From Dryocosmus kuriphilus (taxonomy: Eukaryota > Arthropoda > Insecta > Hymenoptera > Cynipidae), in contig CM076193.1 of assembly GCA_038277395.1 (NCBI GenBank), forward strand, positions 175,934,711 to 175,998,710: a stretch of DNA of 64,000 nucleotides. The letters are read 5' to 3'. Both the position numbers and the translations under genes were made by a program. The notes under the pieces are model-generated. The model worked only from the letters and a program-made list of their open reading frames with translations, ran no database searches and had not been told where the DNA came from. Of this stretch, positions 10,858 through 22,510 are shown in pieces (the stretch's first letter is position 1; each line of letters starts with the position of its first letter).

Positions 10858-11230
10858 TATGTGTGCACTCAGAGATTATATCATTTTTCTCATTGGCTTT
10901 CTTAACGGCTATCAACATCCAAAATATGAAAAGCAAGTTGCTAAAGCTGTTGCTAGAGCCCTTTCGAAGCTACGTAGTACAGTGCAAGAGGATATGTATG
11001 CATTTCAAATATATGTTTTTAATGGCCTTCCTTTTACGTAAAGGAACCGATATTTATACTACACGAAAACCTAGCGGAAACATCTTTATGTTTCATCAAA
11101 AAGGCGAGCGTTTTCCGGCAATAGAGGAAAGTCGGACACATAGAAGAGAGGAAGACAAGATGCAAAACATGCAGAAGAGAGCGATTTCCTCTTTCGCATA
11201 GGCTTCATTTCTAGCTTTCTTTGCCAGTTT
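10858..11230. other. Unit B left flank, unassigned
   Basis: An ORF reading NGYQHPKYEKQVAKAVARAL and onward spans the mariner end and is open to 11041, but upstream of the mariner the same frame hits stops. I cannot assign it to a family and cannot show it is real coding sequence. Confidence 0.3.
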
Positions 11231-11600
11231 CAAGCAAATGAGAAGAAAATATTCGGTCTAGCGGCTAAATGCAAAGCGCGATGCATTCACTTCCCTATAT
11301 TCTGGATGCGTAATGCATCGTAACGAGAGCAAAAGAGAAAGCAGTATACTTTCATCTCTTTCACTCTCATTGTGATGGAACGCATTTCGCATCTATGGCA
11401 TTTCACACTCAGGGTGCAATCCCATGGAGAATAAACACAGGAGACCAAACTTGAGTATTCGAAAATGAGAACTTTTTTCTCGGAAATTAGTGGTCCAGTT
11501 ACTTCCCCTATATGGCACGTGTGTAGCAAAAAAAAAAAATTTTTTTTAAATTTATGACACTCTCGGAATGATTAGCATTATTAACTTCCGAGAACAACCT

Positions 11601-11723
11601 GCAGTGGGAATCCGGCGATATTTGAAATCAAGAATGAAAGGATATCTCTTTTTACCTCTATGAGTAAGAAAAAGAGGTCCGTTCGAGTTTCGACTTTCGA
11701 AACTGCCCCGGAGTCCCACTGCT
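11601..11723. repeat. About 120-nt hairpin unit D-h1
   Basis: The left arm, from gcagtgggaatccggcga, pairs imperfectly with a right arm ending gagtcccactgctg. The central stem holds cctctatgag between tctcttttta and aaaaagaggt. The paralogue is at 47973-48099. Confidence 0.7.
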
Positions 11724-12458
11724 GCTCATTTTTACGAAGTTATTCTAAAATAGCATCGTTCCCTGTATCTATTCTCCATGTGTAATCGCATGGAGGTAGA
11801 ATAATGCAATACACTGAAACGGAAGGGCGAGAAGGCTTTAGAGTTTGACCGATTTGTCAAACTCTAATCCAATCACCTCATTGGTCTATTTCACTATTCT
11901 AACTCCATAGGACTTAACCCACAGTTTGCCATAAGCTTCCTAGATCTTCCCCCATTTATCAAACGAGTGATGGGAATGCATAAAGTAAAAATGGCCACTT
12001 GGCGGACTACACACTTCTTTTATAATACACATTCCAATTAATACGTGTGTGTTTAATCTAGGTATTTTATGGCAGAACGAAAATATGGAGAAGTGAAAGG
12101 TTACAAATATTAAATCTTTGTAGAATATTGATTCAATTATCAATTCAGAACATTGCTCGGCGAAAAAACTAAGTGGGCCGCACCTTTTATATTATTCATG
12201 GGGACAGTTTCTCAAAGAGTTGTTTCACGGAGAGCACGCGCTGTAAAAAAAAACCTACAGTCCGGCAGATGGACAATTTTGATTACGCACGTTACCATCT
12301 AGTACTTGCCTCTTAAATCTAGACAGATTTAGAGGTTTTATGGCACAGTCAAATTATGGAGAAATGTGCAATCTACCCATGCCAACCTGCAGTGGGATTT
12401 TCAGACCCGTAAATGATCGAATCCCTCCTTTAGCTTGTCAGATCATTTGAATTATCAG

Positions 12459-12582
12459 GAGTGGGACTCTGAAGCAGTCTTGAAATTCGAAAATTGGGCG
12501 GACCTCTGTTTCTAACGTATGGAGATAGAAAGAGAGGTCCGTTCGATTTTCGACCTCGAAACAGCGCCGGAGTCCTACTGCT
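12459..12582. repeat. About 124-nt hairpin unit D-h2
   Basis: This is the best formed of the family. The left arm (gagtgggactctgaagcagt and onward through gcggacctctgtttct) is complementary over about 55 bp to the right arm (agaaagagaggtccgttcga through ggagtcctactgct), with a loop of about 12 nt. Mismatches are spread along the stem, as in a decayed inverted repeat or a precursor-type hairpin. The paralogue is at 48774-48892. Confidence 0.75.
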
Positions 12583-13109
12583 AATTACTCAAAATGTCGG
12601 ACCTCCCTTTCTTGAACAAAAAGGATACAATGAGTCAGTTGCTTTCGATCGTTCTAAACCTGTCTAAGATCTCTCCTATCCCATCCGATAGAAGGAGAAA
12701 TTCGATCGTTTAAATACATCAGTTTCCAGCTGAAAGGGTGTGATTCCGGTTTCTCTGTCCTAGTCGGACGAAGCTCTCCCTCAATCGAATGTGGTAGACG
12801 GCGATGTTTCATAGTTTTGAAATGATCACTTGAAACTTTCTCCTTCTATTCTACGAATCCTAGAAAGAGAGGTCTAAAGGCGTGATTCGATTAGACCCGA
12901 CATGCAGTGGGACCCTGAAGTTGGACAAAGATGTTGGATAATCCTGAAACGATCTACAACAACTCGTTCTTTGTAACTCGTGGTTCAGCAGTGGGGGAGC
13001 GAAAGTCGAAAATCAAGAAGTCCCACCTTGTCAATTATCGACTATCACCCCTCCCTTGCTGGCTAATAAGATAGAAAGCATTGCAGTCAATCGCTAGAAA
13101 ATTATCGAA

Positions 13110-15586
13110 CATGTTTGTTTAACTTCAGACGATCGATAGAGAGATTTGATCGAATAGGTCAGGGGTATCGGAATCCCTCTGCAGTTCCTATTATTCCTAG
13201 CAATTACATATTGGCTGAAATGGCAGACATGCACGGTAGAAATATATTTTGCACTATGCACCTAGAGATGAGACTGACATTAAGCTGACCGTCATTCACC
13301 CGTCATTTCGCAGAATGTGAATGGACACTGACGAGCTCGGTGCAGATGTCGCCTCTACTTTTGTCGCTGAAATAGGCACATTCTCTATCATTTTCTGTTA
13401 TGCATGTGCGACCATCTATTTCCTCAAATATAGGGCATGCGCGGTTAAAATTTCTTTCTCTACGCATGCGTGAACTTTGTCCAATCCTTGTCTCCATGAG
13501 TGATAGAAAATGACAGGAAACGTGTGCTTTGCGGCACTAAAAGGAGTGGCCATATCTGCGCCGAGCTTTCATTGTCTGGCTTCATTTGGCTGTCTCGTAT
13601 CTGTTACTTTAGAGGTCATTTACGGTTCATTAGCCAACCGTCCGTCGTTAAAGTTAATACCTGAAAAACTGGTAAATTTAACCATCCTGCGGGTAAGGTT
13701 CTGTGTCTACATGCAGCAAAGCTGTTCAATCCCAATCGCTGTGAACAACCGAAAATTATTGAAAATGTGCGCGTTTGCCCTGCGGTGTGGCGATCGAAGA
13801 AGTGTCGACATCTGCTCTGAGTGTTGGTTATGGAACATAAATCCGATTCGGCCCTCTGTATCTGGCGTCTGTATAAATATGTGGTGCCAGCAAAAATCCG
13901 ACTGCAGAAATAAAGGCAGAAATGACGTCCGTTTTACTCCAACAGGAATTACTGTAGCACCGAACACGGTGTTATTGGGTGTAACATGGACGTTTTTTTT
14001 CTGCTCACTAACTGTATTAGGGGGTTATTTTTACAGTTTCTAGCCACAATATATTCGATCTGTGATTATTCAGTTTCATGAAAAAATATAATACAAGATA
14101 TGTGAGGTTACCGTTCCGGGATAAACTCAAATAATATATTTTTTTCATGAAACTGAATTCTCGTAGATCCCCTATTTGATGCACAATTTATACACATGCA
14201 CAATTTACACACATGCACAGATTCGAGGAGAGATAACGGTGGCTTACAATCAAATTGGGCCCAAAACACCGAATCATAATATGGGCATCTATGGAATTGA
14301 TTTTACCGATGGCACAAGATGTGGCACTAAAATGCCTTAGGGCACATTAAAATCCAGAACGTATTGCCTGCGTACATACAAACGTGTGAACGTCTTTATC
14401 TGGACCTCTAATTCGGCAAGCATGCATTTCTCCATAATCTCATCTTACCATGAATACCATGAATTAATACTAACATAAAAGTCCCTCGATTTAGCAGACA
14501 CCGATAAATGGAAAGCGAGAATATGTAGAATTGCATAATTACCTTCCATTTCCAGTTAGATTAGCACACATCTTGGATTTCCTCCTTCCTACCGCACCCA
14601 ATCTAAAAGAACAAACTAAGCAATCCAAGATGACGTAATTTTATCAGAAAGGTTAATATTGTATATTTCCGTCCTTGTTTCCACTTGTGATCGCCAACAC
14701 CCTCATCGGCTGCAATCTTTTTCATCAAGGTGTGCCTACAGTTGTGTATTTAAAAGGGGCATAAAGAGCATGAGCACAGCTAAATGGAAGCGACCTATAT
14801 AACTCCTTGGGGAGGAAGAAATAGCTCCTGCTCAAAAGCAATGCCCCCTTTCCTTTCCCGTATAGTATTTTCCTATTTTCTGCATCACTTTTCATTATTT
14901 AGGTGTATTTTATATTATAAAATATTTTGGTAAAAAGTTTGCGCAAGTGAGGATCTACATCGTGCTCTGGATTATTTTATTATGATACAATTTACATTAG
15001 GAAAATTCTCTGATGTTAGGAATGACTTTCGGGCTGCTTAATTCAAATACGAAATGAACTCTGCAACATGCATAACAGTAAAATGATCCGCAATACAACG
15101 CAAATCGATACTTTGAAACACTTTTCTTTTTTTTAAGTTCTTTCTATAATATAAAACATACTAGAAATATTCTGGCGTCGTTGGCGTCTCAAGTTAACGA
15201 GTTTATGTGTGTCGTCCGCTAGTGTCAATTTGGAATATTTAGACGAAACACTAGCGCCGACTAGTGGATGTAGCAATCACTATATTTCTTCCGCCACTTG
15301 GACTACAGGAGTGGGAACACCGTGTTTCTCATGTTTTGCCAGGACTAACCTTTATCCTTTATCTCTAAAGACCATAGTGATCACAGTTACTCCCAACTCA
15401 AGGTATTATTTGTTACCCATACCAGTGCTTAATCACTAACAGTCTACTCCTTACAGAGAGTAATATTTATTTCTTAGCAGTACAAATAGGTAAAAATACA
15501 AAGCTACTAGCAACAAAATTTACTCCCAGTTTGCTCTGTGATCAAGATGTTCTTCAATTGCATTTATACTCGAAATTTAATGATTA
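13110..15586. other. Unit B sequence, no supported gene
   Basis: Composition is less AT-rich than the neighbours. The 177-codon ORF at 13510-14043 has no recognisable motif and an overlapping antisense ORF of 86 codons, so I do not call it. The stretch 15440-15586 is the start of the S segment shared with 45380-45460 and 52980-53060. Confidence 0.5.
14068..14158. repeat. Inverted repeat, 24-bp arms
   Basis: The arm attcagtttcatgaaaaaat at 14068 is matched by its reverse complement ending at 14158, with one inserted base and a loop of about 43 nt. There are no obvious target duplications. Confidence 0.8.
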
Positions 15587-15639
15587 CACAGCCCCACAAA
15601 AAAAAAAAATTTTCTGCGCACGTGACCAGACTACCACAT

Positions 15640-15970
15640 TTATATGTTTTTGGGGTCGCTGAGTCCGAATTTGAGGTCTTTTTGTCTCCATCAGGTCAGC
15701 GTCATGGTCACTTCAAGGTTAAATCGAGGAAAATACCTGTGAACAGAAAAAATTACTACATCTATACGTTTTTGGGGTCGCTGCGTCCGAATCCAAGGTC
15801 CGTCTTTTTTTCAGGTCAAGGTCATTTCACGGTCAAATGACGATTATTTTACGAACGTGGGCCAAGATGCCGTTTTGTATGTTTTTGATGTCCCTCGGTG
15901 CGAATCCGAAGTCTGTTGGTCTTCATCAGATCTGGATCAAGGTCATTTCAAGGTCGAATCGAGGAAAAAA
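15640..15970. repeat. Left subterminal repeats of the Chapaev3-like copy 1
   Basis: Three diverged units of about 95-110 bp each contain a phrase like tatgtttttggggtcgctga, then cgaatc, then clusters of AGGTCA half-sites. The inverse units are at 18480-18760. Such arrays near the ends are usual for transposase binding. ORFs reading across them are not genes. Confidence 0.75.
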
Positions 15971-16231
15971 CTTGAAAGCCAATAACATTGAATACGTCGT
16001 ATGATGCAGATGTAAAATAAAATTGGATATATTGGTTTTCTTTTCTATGCTTCAAGACTTCCGTTTTAACGTGATACGGAGGACAGGCGTTTAAATTACC
16101 CTCAGTTTTATAGAATATCATTTTTATATTCTGACTCACCGAATATCTCTGCGCTGAAGGATGTAATATAGCAACATTGGTGAGCCCAAATACAGTTTCT
16201 AAACTAACACTACATGTGCGTGGTGATACTT

Positions 16232-16535
16232 GAATTCTTCAAATCCTGCTACCGCGAGGGATACCGGGACGATGACAACTGCTTCGAAAGGAGATCTGTA
16301 GAATGATTCGCTTTCCAGTCCCATGTGGTATCGAAGTCAGCGTGACGCGCTGCCCTGCAGGGAAGCGTTAGGGTGTGAGAATGAAGCCGTAGTGTGCCTG
16401 GTGATGAGTTGACATTGTCCTCGTCAAAGTCAGAAAACTCTCATACTTAGACCTGAGGAGGTATGAGAGTTATCACCCTCAAGACGGTGGTCTCACCTGC
16501 GATCGGACCAGGATCCCTAACGCGTGGATACTTAA
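16232..16535 (+). promoter_or_regulatory. Conserved non-coding leader of the Chapaev3-like element
   Basis: This block, from aaatcctgctaccgcgaggg to the phrase tccctaacgcgtgg, is kept almost unchanged just upstream of the ORF in both copies (also 20502-20790). It is richer in GC than the rest of the element. Its position suggests a promoter or 5' untranslated region. No ORF crosses it in both copies. Confidence 0.55.
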
Positions 16536-16542
16536 ATCTACT

Positions 16543-18396
16543 ATGGGTCCTAAAAAAACAAACCTAACACAACTTCAAATACTTCAAATAAACAGACTTC
16601 ATTGTCTTCATTAAAAAACAAATGTAGCAAGTTCTTCATCTGAACACTACTGCAACAAAAATGTTGATGCATTTTGTTACGTATGTGCTAAGTATCACCT
16701 ATCAGCTGACCGAAGACAAATATCCGATAAAATAAAAAATATTTACAAAAACTGTTTTGTATTGGATATTTATAAACATAATAAAAAATAGATACCACAC
16801 AAGATATGTAGTGCTTGTTACATGATGATGACCAGATATGATTCCAAAAAAAAACCTGAAAAATGAAAGTTTGTAAAACCTGCATATTGGGAAGAGCCAT
16901 CAAGCGCAGCAAACTGTTATATATGTTTGACAAAAGTGACAGGAATTAATAAAAAAAATATTCAGAGTATCAAATATCCTGAAGTTTCAACGTTAGTAAG
17001 ACCAGTAGAGGAAAATATTGATATTGACGATGAAAGCGACAGTTCAATAGATTCGATGGAAAGTATGACAACCAATGATGCATGCGATATTAGTGACGCT
17101 GAATAAGATGAATATAAAGATGGAGATGAATATACTTCAGATGATGGAAATATGAGTATAAGTAGTGAATACTATGCTACCAATGGTCAAGACAAAACTC
17201 CAAAAATGATAGATCAAAAAGAATTGAATGATCTTGTAAGGGACCTGGATTTACCTAAAGATAAAGCGGAATATATAGCTTCATACATGAAAGGCAACAA
17301 CTGGCTCTCAAAAGGCACAAGAATATCATATTACCGAAACCGAGAGGAAAACTTTAGAAAATATTTTACGATGATAGGGGAACCTTCATTAGGGTATTGC
17401 AATAATGTGAAAGGGTTAATGAACGGGCTCCAGGTACAAATCTATAAGGACAATGAATGGAGACTATTTATAGACTCCTCCACTACAAGTCTGAAGGCAA
17501 TATTACTTCATAACACTAATGTTTTTGCTTCAATTCCCATAGCTCATTCAACCGTACTAAAAGAAGAATATAGTACGATGAAATTCATTTTGGAGAAAAT
17601 AAAATATTCTGAGCATAACTGGCTTATTTGCAGAGATCTTAAGATTTTAACTATACTGTTAGGACAACAATCTGGACATACGAAATACCCTTATTTTTTG
17701 TGTTTATGGGAAAGCAGAAATCGCAAGAAGCACTATATAACGAAGATATGGCCGAACAGAGCCTCTTTCGAGGCTGGTTCTGCTAATATTTTACGCGAAA
17801 CATTGGTTGATCGCAGTAAGGTATTGCTTCCATCCCTCCACATCAAACTCGGCTTGATGAAGCAATATGTAAAAGCCTTAAATAAAGAAGGAGAGCGCTT
17901 TAAATATTTAAAGAAAGAATACCCTAAACTCAGTGATGCAAAAATTAATGAAGGTATCTTTGATGGACCACAAATACGTGAATTGTTAAAAGATAATGAG
18001 TTCGTTCTTGTAATGGCTGACAAAGAAAGAGCAGCATGGGTCAGTTTTAAAGAAGTTGTACAAAATATTCTTGGGAATAATAAAAGCGTAGAGTACAAGA
18101 AAATAGTGTGGATCGAATGTTGAAAATATAACAAGGAACTAGGATGTTTGATGAATTCGAAATTACATTATTTGCATTCACATGTAGATTACTTTCCACA
18201 GAATGTAGGGGATTTCAGTGAGGAGCAGGGAGAGAGGTTCTACCAAGATATCAATAAAATGGAAAAAAGATATCAAGGACGCTGGGATGTGAATATGATG
18301 GCTGATTACTGCTGGTCATTGAAAAGAGAAAGTAATGAAAAAGGAGTCAAGCGTAAAAGAGAGTCACTTGTCACTCATTTCAAAAGAAAAGAGTAA
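16543..18396 (+). pseudogene. Chapaev3-like transposase, copy 1
   Basis: The likely start is ATG at 16543. An early frameshift and a stop near 16790 break the N-terminal zinc-binding-like part, where CYVCAKYHLS and KICSACYMMM are still readable. The main open frame runs 17152-18123. It includes WLSKGTRISYYRNREENF, LFIDSSTTSLKAILLHN (candidate acidic residue), WLICRDLKILTILLGQQ (in copy 2 this reads ICGDFK) and LVDRSKVLLPSLHIKLG. After a stop at 18121 the frame shifts to the C-terminal part, 18148-18396, with LHSHVDYFPQNVGDFSEE and QGERFYQDI (candidate Glu). The protein order matches a multicopy arthropod family that I associate with CMC/Chapaev-type elements. Copies 1 and 2 are broken at different places. 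Confidence 0.7.
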
Positions 18397-18479
18397 GATA
18401 CCATACAAAACAATAGATAAATGAAGGTTCTCGATATTTTCTAAGTCGATGTTACATATAGTTATAATGTCTGTCTTTG

Positions 18480-18760
18480 TTTACTCAGGGACCTTAAAAA
18501 CGTATACATGTGGTAATTGTATATGTTCACAGGCTTTTTCCTCGATTGGGCCTTGAAATGACCTTGACCCTGACCTGATAGAGACAAACAGATCTCGAAT
18601 TCGGATTCAGGGACCTCAAAAACATACAAAAACGGCATCTTGGTCCACATTCGTGGAATAATCTTGATTTGACCTTGAAATGACCTTGACCCTGACCTGA
18701 TGGAGAAAAAAGGACCCCGGATTTGGACTTAGCGACCCCAAAAACATATAGATATGGTGG
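18480..18760. repeat. Right subterminal repeats of the Chapaev3-like copy 1
   Basis: These units carry the phrases ccttgaaatgaccttgaccc and gaccttgaccctgacctga and are inverse to the left-end units. The dense TGACCTTGA motifs are the reverse complement of TCAAGGTCA. Confidence 0.75.
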
Positions 18761-18807
18761 TCTGGTCACGTGCACAGAAAATTTTTTTTTTTTGTGGGGC
18801 TGTGTTA

Positions 18808-19083
18808 TTATCTCGATCTTGTATATTATCATATTTGTGGCATTCGATTGCCATATTTGGATTCTTCTGTACGATCGAATATCCTAGAAAGTATTACATT
18901 AAACAAGTAAGTTAAAATAAGCGTAAAAGTTAAACAGAAACTTTTTCGTCTGAAACTCTTATTATATAGTACATATAAATGTTTTTGATCATGTGTCAGC
19001 GTGTTTTTACCTTTTATCCTCCCATTTATAGATAATATGTATACTTATGACTGCTTTATTTTTTCGAATCCAAAAAAAGTATA
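18808..19083. repeat. Segment S of unit B
   Basis: This short stretch pairs with 53060-53288 and 45440-45545. Shared phrases are tctcgatcttgtatattat, gcaagttaaa-type runs and attatatagtacatata. It is the host DNA between two insertions. No gene. Confidence 0.75.
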
Positions 19084-19151
19084 CGAGATCTGTTCAAAAA
19101 GTATCGTGAATTTTGTATTTTTTCAGGAAGTATTTATGTATTCATGAATAT

Positions 19152-19413
19152 CTATTTTGTCCCCTTCAAAGTAATTCCCCTCGGATAAAATGCATTTATG
19201 CCAACTTTTTTTCCAATCCTCGAAGCACTTCTGATAAGCACTTTTGGTATAGTCTTGAATTCTTCCAACGATGCATTCTTTATCATCTCAATCGTTGCAA
19301 ATCTCCGTCCTTTCGTGGGTCTCTTTAGTTTTGGGAACAGGAAAAAGTCACAGGAGGCCAGGTCTGGGGAATGCGGTGGCTGCGGCACCATTACTGTGTT
19401 GTTTTTGGACAAA
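19152..19413 (-). pseudogene. Mariner transposase C-terminal part (split by insertion)
   Basis: This is the downstream half of the split transposase. The frame reads LYLSKNNTVMVPQPPHSPDL and then ASCDFFLFPKLKRPTKGRRF, giving the third catalytic Asp region (SPDLASCDFFLFP). It ends in a Lys-rich tail with a stop at 19152. The Chapaev3-like element separates it from the N-terminal half at 23265-23674. It cannot be expressed as one protein. Confidence 0.85.
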
Positions 19414-20501
19414 TAAAACAGCCCCACAAAAAAAAAAAAATTTTCTGAAGCCCAAGCTAAACCACCATACTCATACGTTTTTGAGGTCCTGAATCCGAAT
19501 CCGGGGTTAGTTTGACCCATCAGGTCAGAATAAAGGTCAATTCGAAGTCAAAGTCAAAAAAAAACCGTTAGATCGGAGAAAACCTCGACTCTAAGACGTT
19601 TTCAGGGTCGCTGAATCTGAATCCGGTGGCATTTTGACCTTATAAGGTCAGTATCAAGGTCAAGTCAAGGTCAATATGAGAAATAATGATCTAATCAGTG
19701 TGAATTGTTACTCTAAGACGTTTCTGGGGTCGCTGAATCTGAATCCAGGGTCATTTTGACTCCACCAGGTGGGGATTAAGGTAATTCTAAGTTTAACAAT
19801 TAAAAAGACGTTTAATTATAGAAAACCTCTACACTTATATGCTTTTGTGGTCGCTGAATCCAAATATGGGATAGTTCCAGGGTCATGTGACATTCTAAAA
19901 AAGAGAAAAAATATTGAACCTGAGAAAGCCACTCTTCTAAAACATATCTGAGGTAGCTTAATCTGATTCCCGAGTCATTTCCCCCACAACAGGTAAGGAT
20001 CAGGGTCAAAAGAAATTGTTTAGAATGATTTTGATTACAATTTCTGAATCGTTACATTGAATTTCGAAAGTTATCACTTTATTTAGTGCTTTTTTAGTTA
20101 TCTAACCCCTTTTTTCCTTTTTGTTTATGATTCCGAAGCATTAGTGTATTTGACGTTATCAGGTTAGGGTCGACGGTACTCATTTACATGGGCAGTTGTG
20201 ACAACAGAAGCGATATTTTATGGACCAACGATGCTCCCCTAAACTACGGTTAACAGATTTGGATCAAGGTTCCGAATACGATCCTCTGCAGTACGCACAT
20301 TGGCGTTAGAGATAAAACATTAAACAGTTTCTTGAGTGCAATTCCATTTACGCTTACCACTTAGAGGGCAATCTTCAACATGCTCGAACATTTGGTTATA
20401 ATTAAAGGACTTAGTGTAGCGTCACTGATAAGCTCAACTTTAGTTTCTGAGCAAATAACTCAATTTCTGCAATGACAGTCCGATATTTCCGCAGAAATTC
20501 A

Positions 20502-20790
20502 AAATCCTGCTACCGCGAGGGATACTGGGACGATGAGAACTGCTTCGAAAGGAGATGTGTAGAATGATTCGCTTTCCAGTCCAATGTGGTATCGAAGCCA
20601 GCGTGGCGCGCTGCCTTGCAGGAGGGCATTAGGGTGCAAAGATGAAACCGTAGCGTGTCTGACGACGAGTTGACATTGTCCTCGTCAAAGTCAGAAAGCT
20701 CTCACACTTAGAGCTGGGGAGGTATGAGAGTTATCACTACCAGGATGGAGGACTCACCTGCGATCGGTCATGGATCCCTAATGCGTGGGT
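20502..20790 (+). promoter_or_regulatory. Conserved leader block, copy 2
   Basis: This is the same block as 16232-16535, from aaatcctgctaccgcgaggg through ggatccctaatgcgtggg. The two copies differ by scattered substitutions, clearly fewer than in the flanking AT-rich DNA. Confidence 0.55.
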
Positions 20791-20804
20791 CTTAGTAATT
20801 TTTC

Positions 20805-22510
20805 ATGTTACCTAAAATAAAACACAAACATAAAACAGTTTTTAATAAAAAGACTTCAAAGTCTTTGTTACAAACAAACGCGGAAAGTTCTTTATCTGAA
20901 CATTCTTGCAACAAAAATCTTAATGCATTTTGTTACATATGTGCCAAGTATTACTTTGCAGCTAAACGGAGACCAATATCAAATAATATCAAGAGAATTT
21001 ACAAGGATTGTATTGGGATTGATGTTGCTAAACAAGATAGAAAGTGGACTCCACACAAAGTATGTAGTGCTTGTTACATGATGATGACAAGATATGATTC
21101 CAAAAAGGAATCTGAAGTGAAGTTTGCGAAACCTGCATGTTGGCGAAAACATTCATCGTCTTCAATATCCTGGCGCACCAAACTTAATAAGACCAGTAGA
21201 GAAAAATGATGACATTGACCATGAACTGGAAACTTCAATCAATTCTCGTGAAAGTATGTTAATCCGAAACGATAGCTATGTGGATGACGTGGAAGAACAG
21301 GAATCTTCAAGCGATGAAAGAGAGAGTACAAGCAGTCAAAACTGTGTAACTATTGATCAAGACAAGGCTCCCAAAACTATAAATCAAGTAGAGATGAATG
21401 ATCTTGTTAAAGATTTAGGTTTACCTAAGGATAAAGCGGAATATTTAGCTTCATTCATGAAACAACACAACTGGCTATCTAAAGACACAAGAGTTTCATT
21501 TTACCGAAACAGAGAAGAAAGCTTTAGAAAATATTTCACGTTGATACAGGCACCTTCATTAGTATGTTGCAATGACGTGGAAGGGTTAATGAATGAAATG
21601 CATACGGGAATATATAAAGGTGACGAATGGAGAATATTCATAGACTCCTCTAAGCAAAGTCTGAAGGTAGTATTACTCCATAACACCAATGTATATGCTC
21701 CAATACTAGGAGCGCATTCAGCCGTACCAAAGGAAGAATATAGTACATTGAAATTCATATTAGAGACAATTAAATATTCTAAACACAAATGGTTGATTTG
21801 CGGCGATTTTAAAATCTTAACTATATTGTTAGGACAACAAGCTGGATGTACGAAACATCCTTGCTTTTTGTGTATATGGGACAGTAGACATCGCGCAAAT
21901 CTCTGTTAAAAAAACATGGACTGACAGAACCTCTCTCCAGGCAGGTTCTGCAAACATGTCACACGAACCACTGGTTGATCGCAGTAAGGTTTTGATTCCA
22001 CCTCTCCACATCAAACTCGGCTTAATGAAGCAATTTGTTAAAGTTTTGGATAAAGCCAGAAAATGCTTCGAAAAACTTAAAGAACTTTTTCCTCATCTTA
22101 CTGGTGCAAAAAATCACTCAAGGTATCTTCGATGGACACAAATACGCAAACTAATGAGAGATGATGACTTCATTTCTACAATGAATGACAAGGAAAAAGC
22201 AGCCTGGGTAAGTTTTAAAGATGTTGTGAAGAATTTTCTTGGGAACCATAAAAGTGAAAACTACGAAGAAATAGTGGTTCAAACGATATCGAATTATAAG
22301 GAGCTAGGGTGTTTGATGAGTCTAAAGTTACACTATTTGCACTCACATATATATTACTTCCCAAAAAATCTAGGAGATTTTAGTGAATAGCAAGAGGAGA
22401 GGTTCCATCAAGACATAAAAACAATAAAAATGACATATCAAGGTCGATGGGATGTCAATATGATAGCTGATTACTGCTGGTCATTAAAGAGAGAGAGTAA
22501 CAAGAACGGA
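20805..22510 (+). pseudogene. Chapaev3-like transposase, copy 2
   Basis: The start is ATG at 20805 (MLPKIKHKHK), giving a better N-terminus than copy 1, with FCYICAKYYFAAKRR and KVCSACYMMMTRYDSK as two Cys pairs. There is a frameshift near 21150. The frame 21124-21909 then carries an acidic linker, WLSKDTRVSFYRNREESF, EWRIFIDSSKQSLKVVLL and WLICGDFKILTILLGQQ, followed by HPCFLCIWDSRHR (a C-x2-C pair). A second break lies at about 21907. The frame 21956-22390 carries LVDRSKVLIPPLHIKLGLMK and YLHSHIYYFPKNLGDFSE. A nonsense codon at 22388 replaces the Glu codon found in copy 1, followed by QEERFHQDIK and WDVNMIADYCWSLKRE. Neither copy is active. Confidence 0.7.

Larger units (their letters stand above)
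11230..13110. repeat. Segment D of unit B (paralogue of 47400-49302)
   Basis: Long stretches align in order with 47400-49302, for example the phrases gagaccaaact with cgaaaat near 11440 and 47785, cctctatgagt near 11656, and gcatctatgg near 11390. No ORF is conserved between the two copies, so this is non-coding duplicated DNA. It holds a family of hairpins listed separately. Confidence 0.85.
15587..18804 (+). mobile_element. Chapaev3-like (CMC) DNA transposon, copy 1
   Basis: The termini read CACAGCCCCACAAAA and its inverse complement, and the similarity extends over more than 70 bp (phrases ctgcgcacgtgaccagacta and catatagatatggtggtctg). The flanking trinucleotide is TTA on both sides (15584-15586 and 18805-18807). 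Comparison with the uninterrupted S segment at 45440 and 53070 supports a 3-bp duplication. CAC-starting termini with TWA duplications fit Chapaev3 of the CMC group. Both ends hold diverged repeats of about 100 bp, each with the phrase ggggtcgctg plus TCAAGGTCA-like motifs. Length 3218 bp. The plus-strand transposase is broken. Confidence 0.75.

Noticed and set aside
13510..14043. 177-codon plus-strand ORF
   Set aside because: It has no recognisable motif, an antisense ORF of 86 codons overlaps it, composition is like non-coding DNA, and there is no preserved counterpart in unit C.
15538..15840. 100-codon ORF
   Set aside because: It reads through the subterminal repeats of the Chapaev3-like element.
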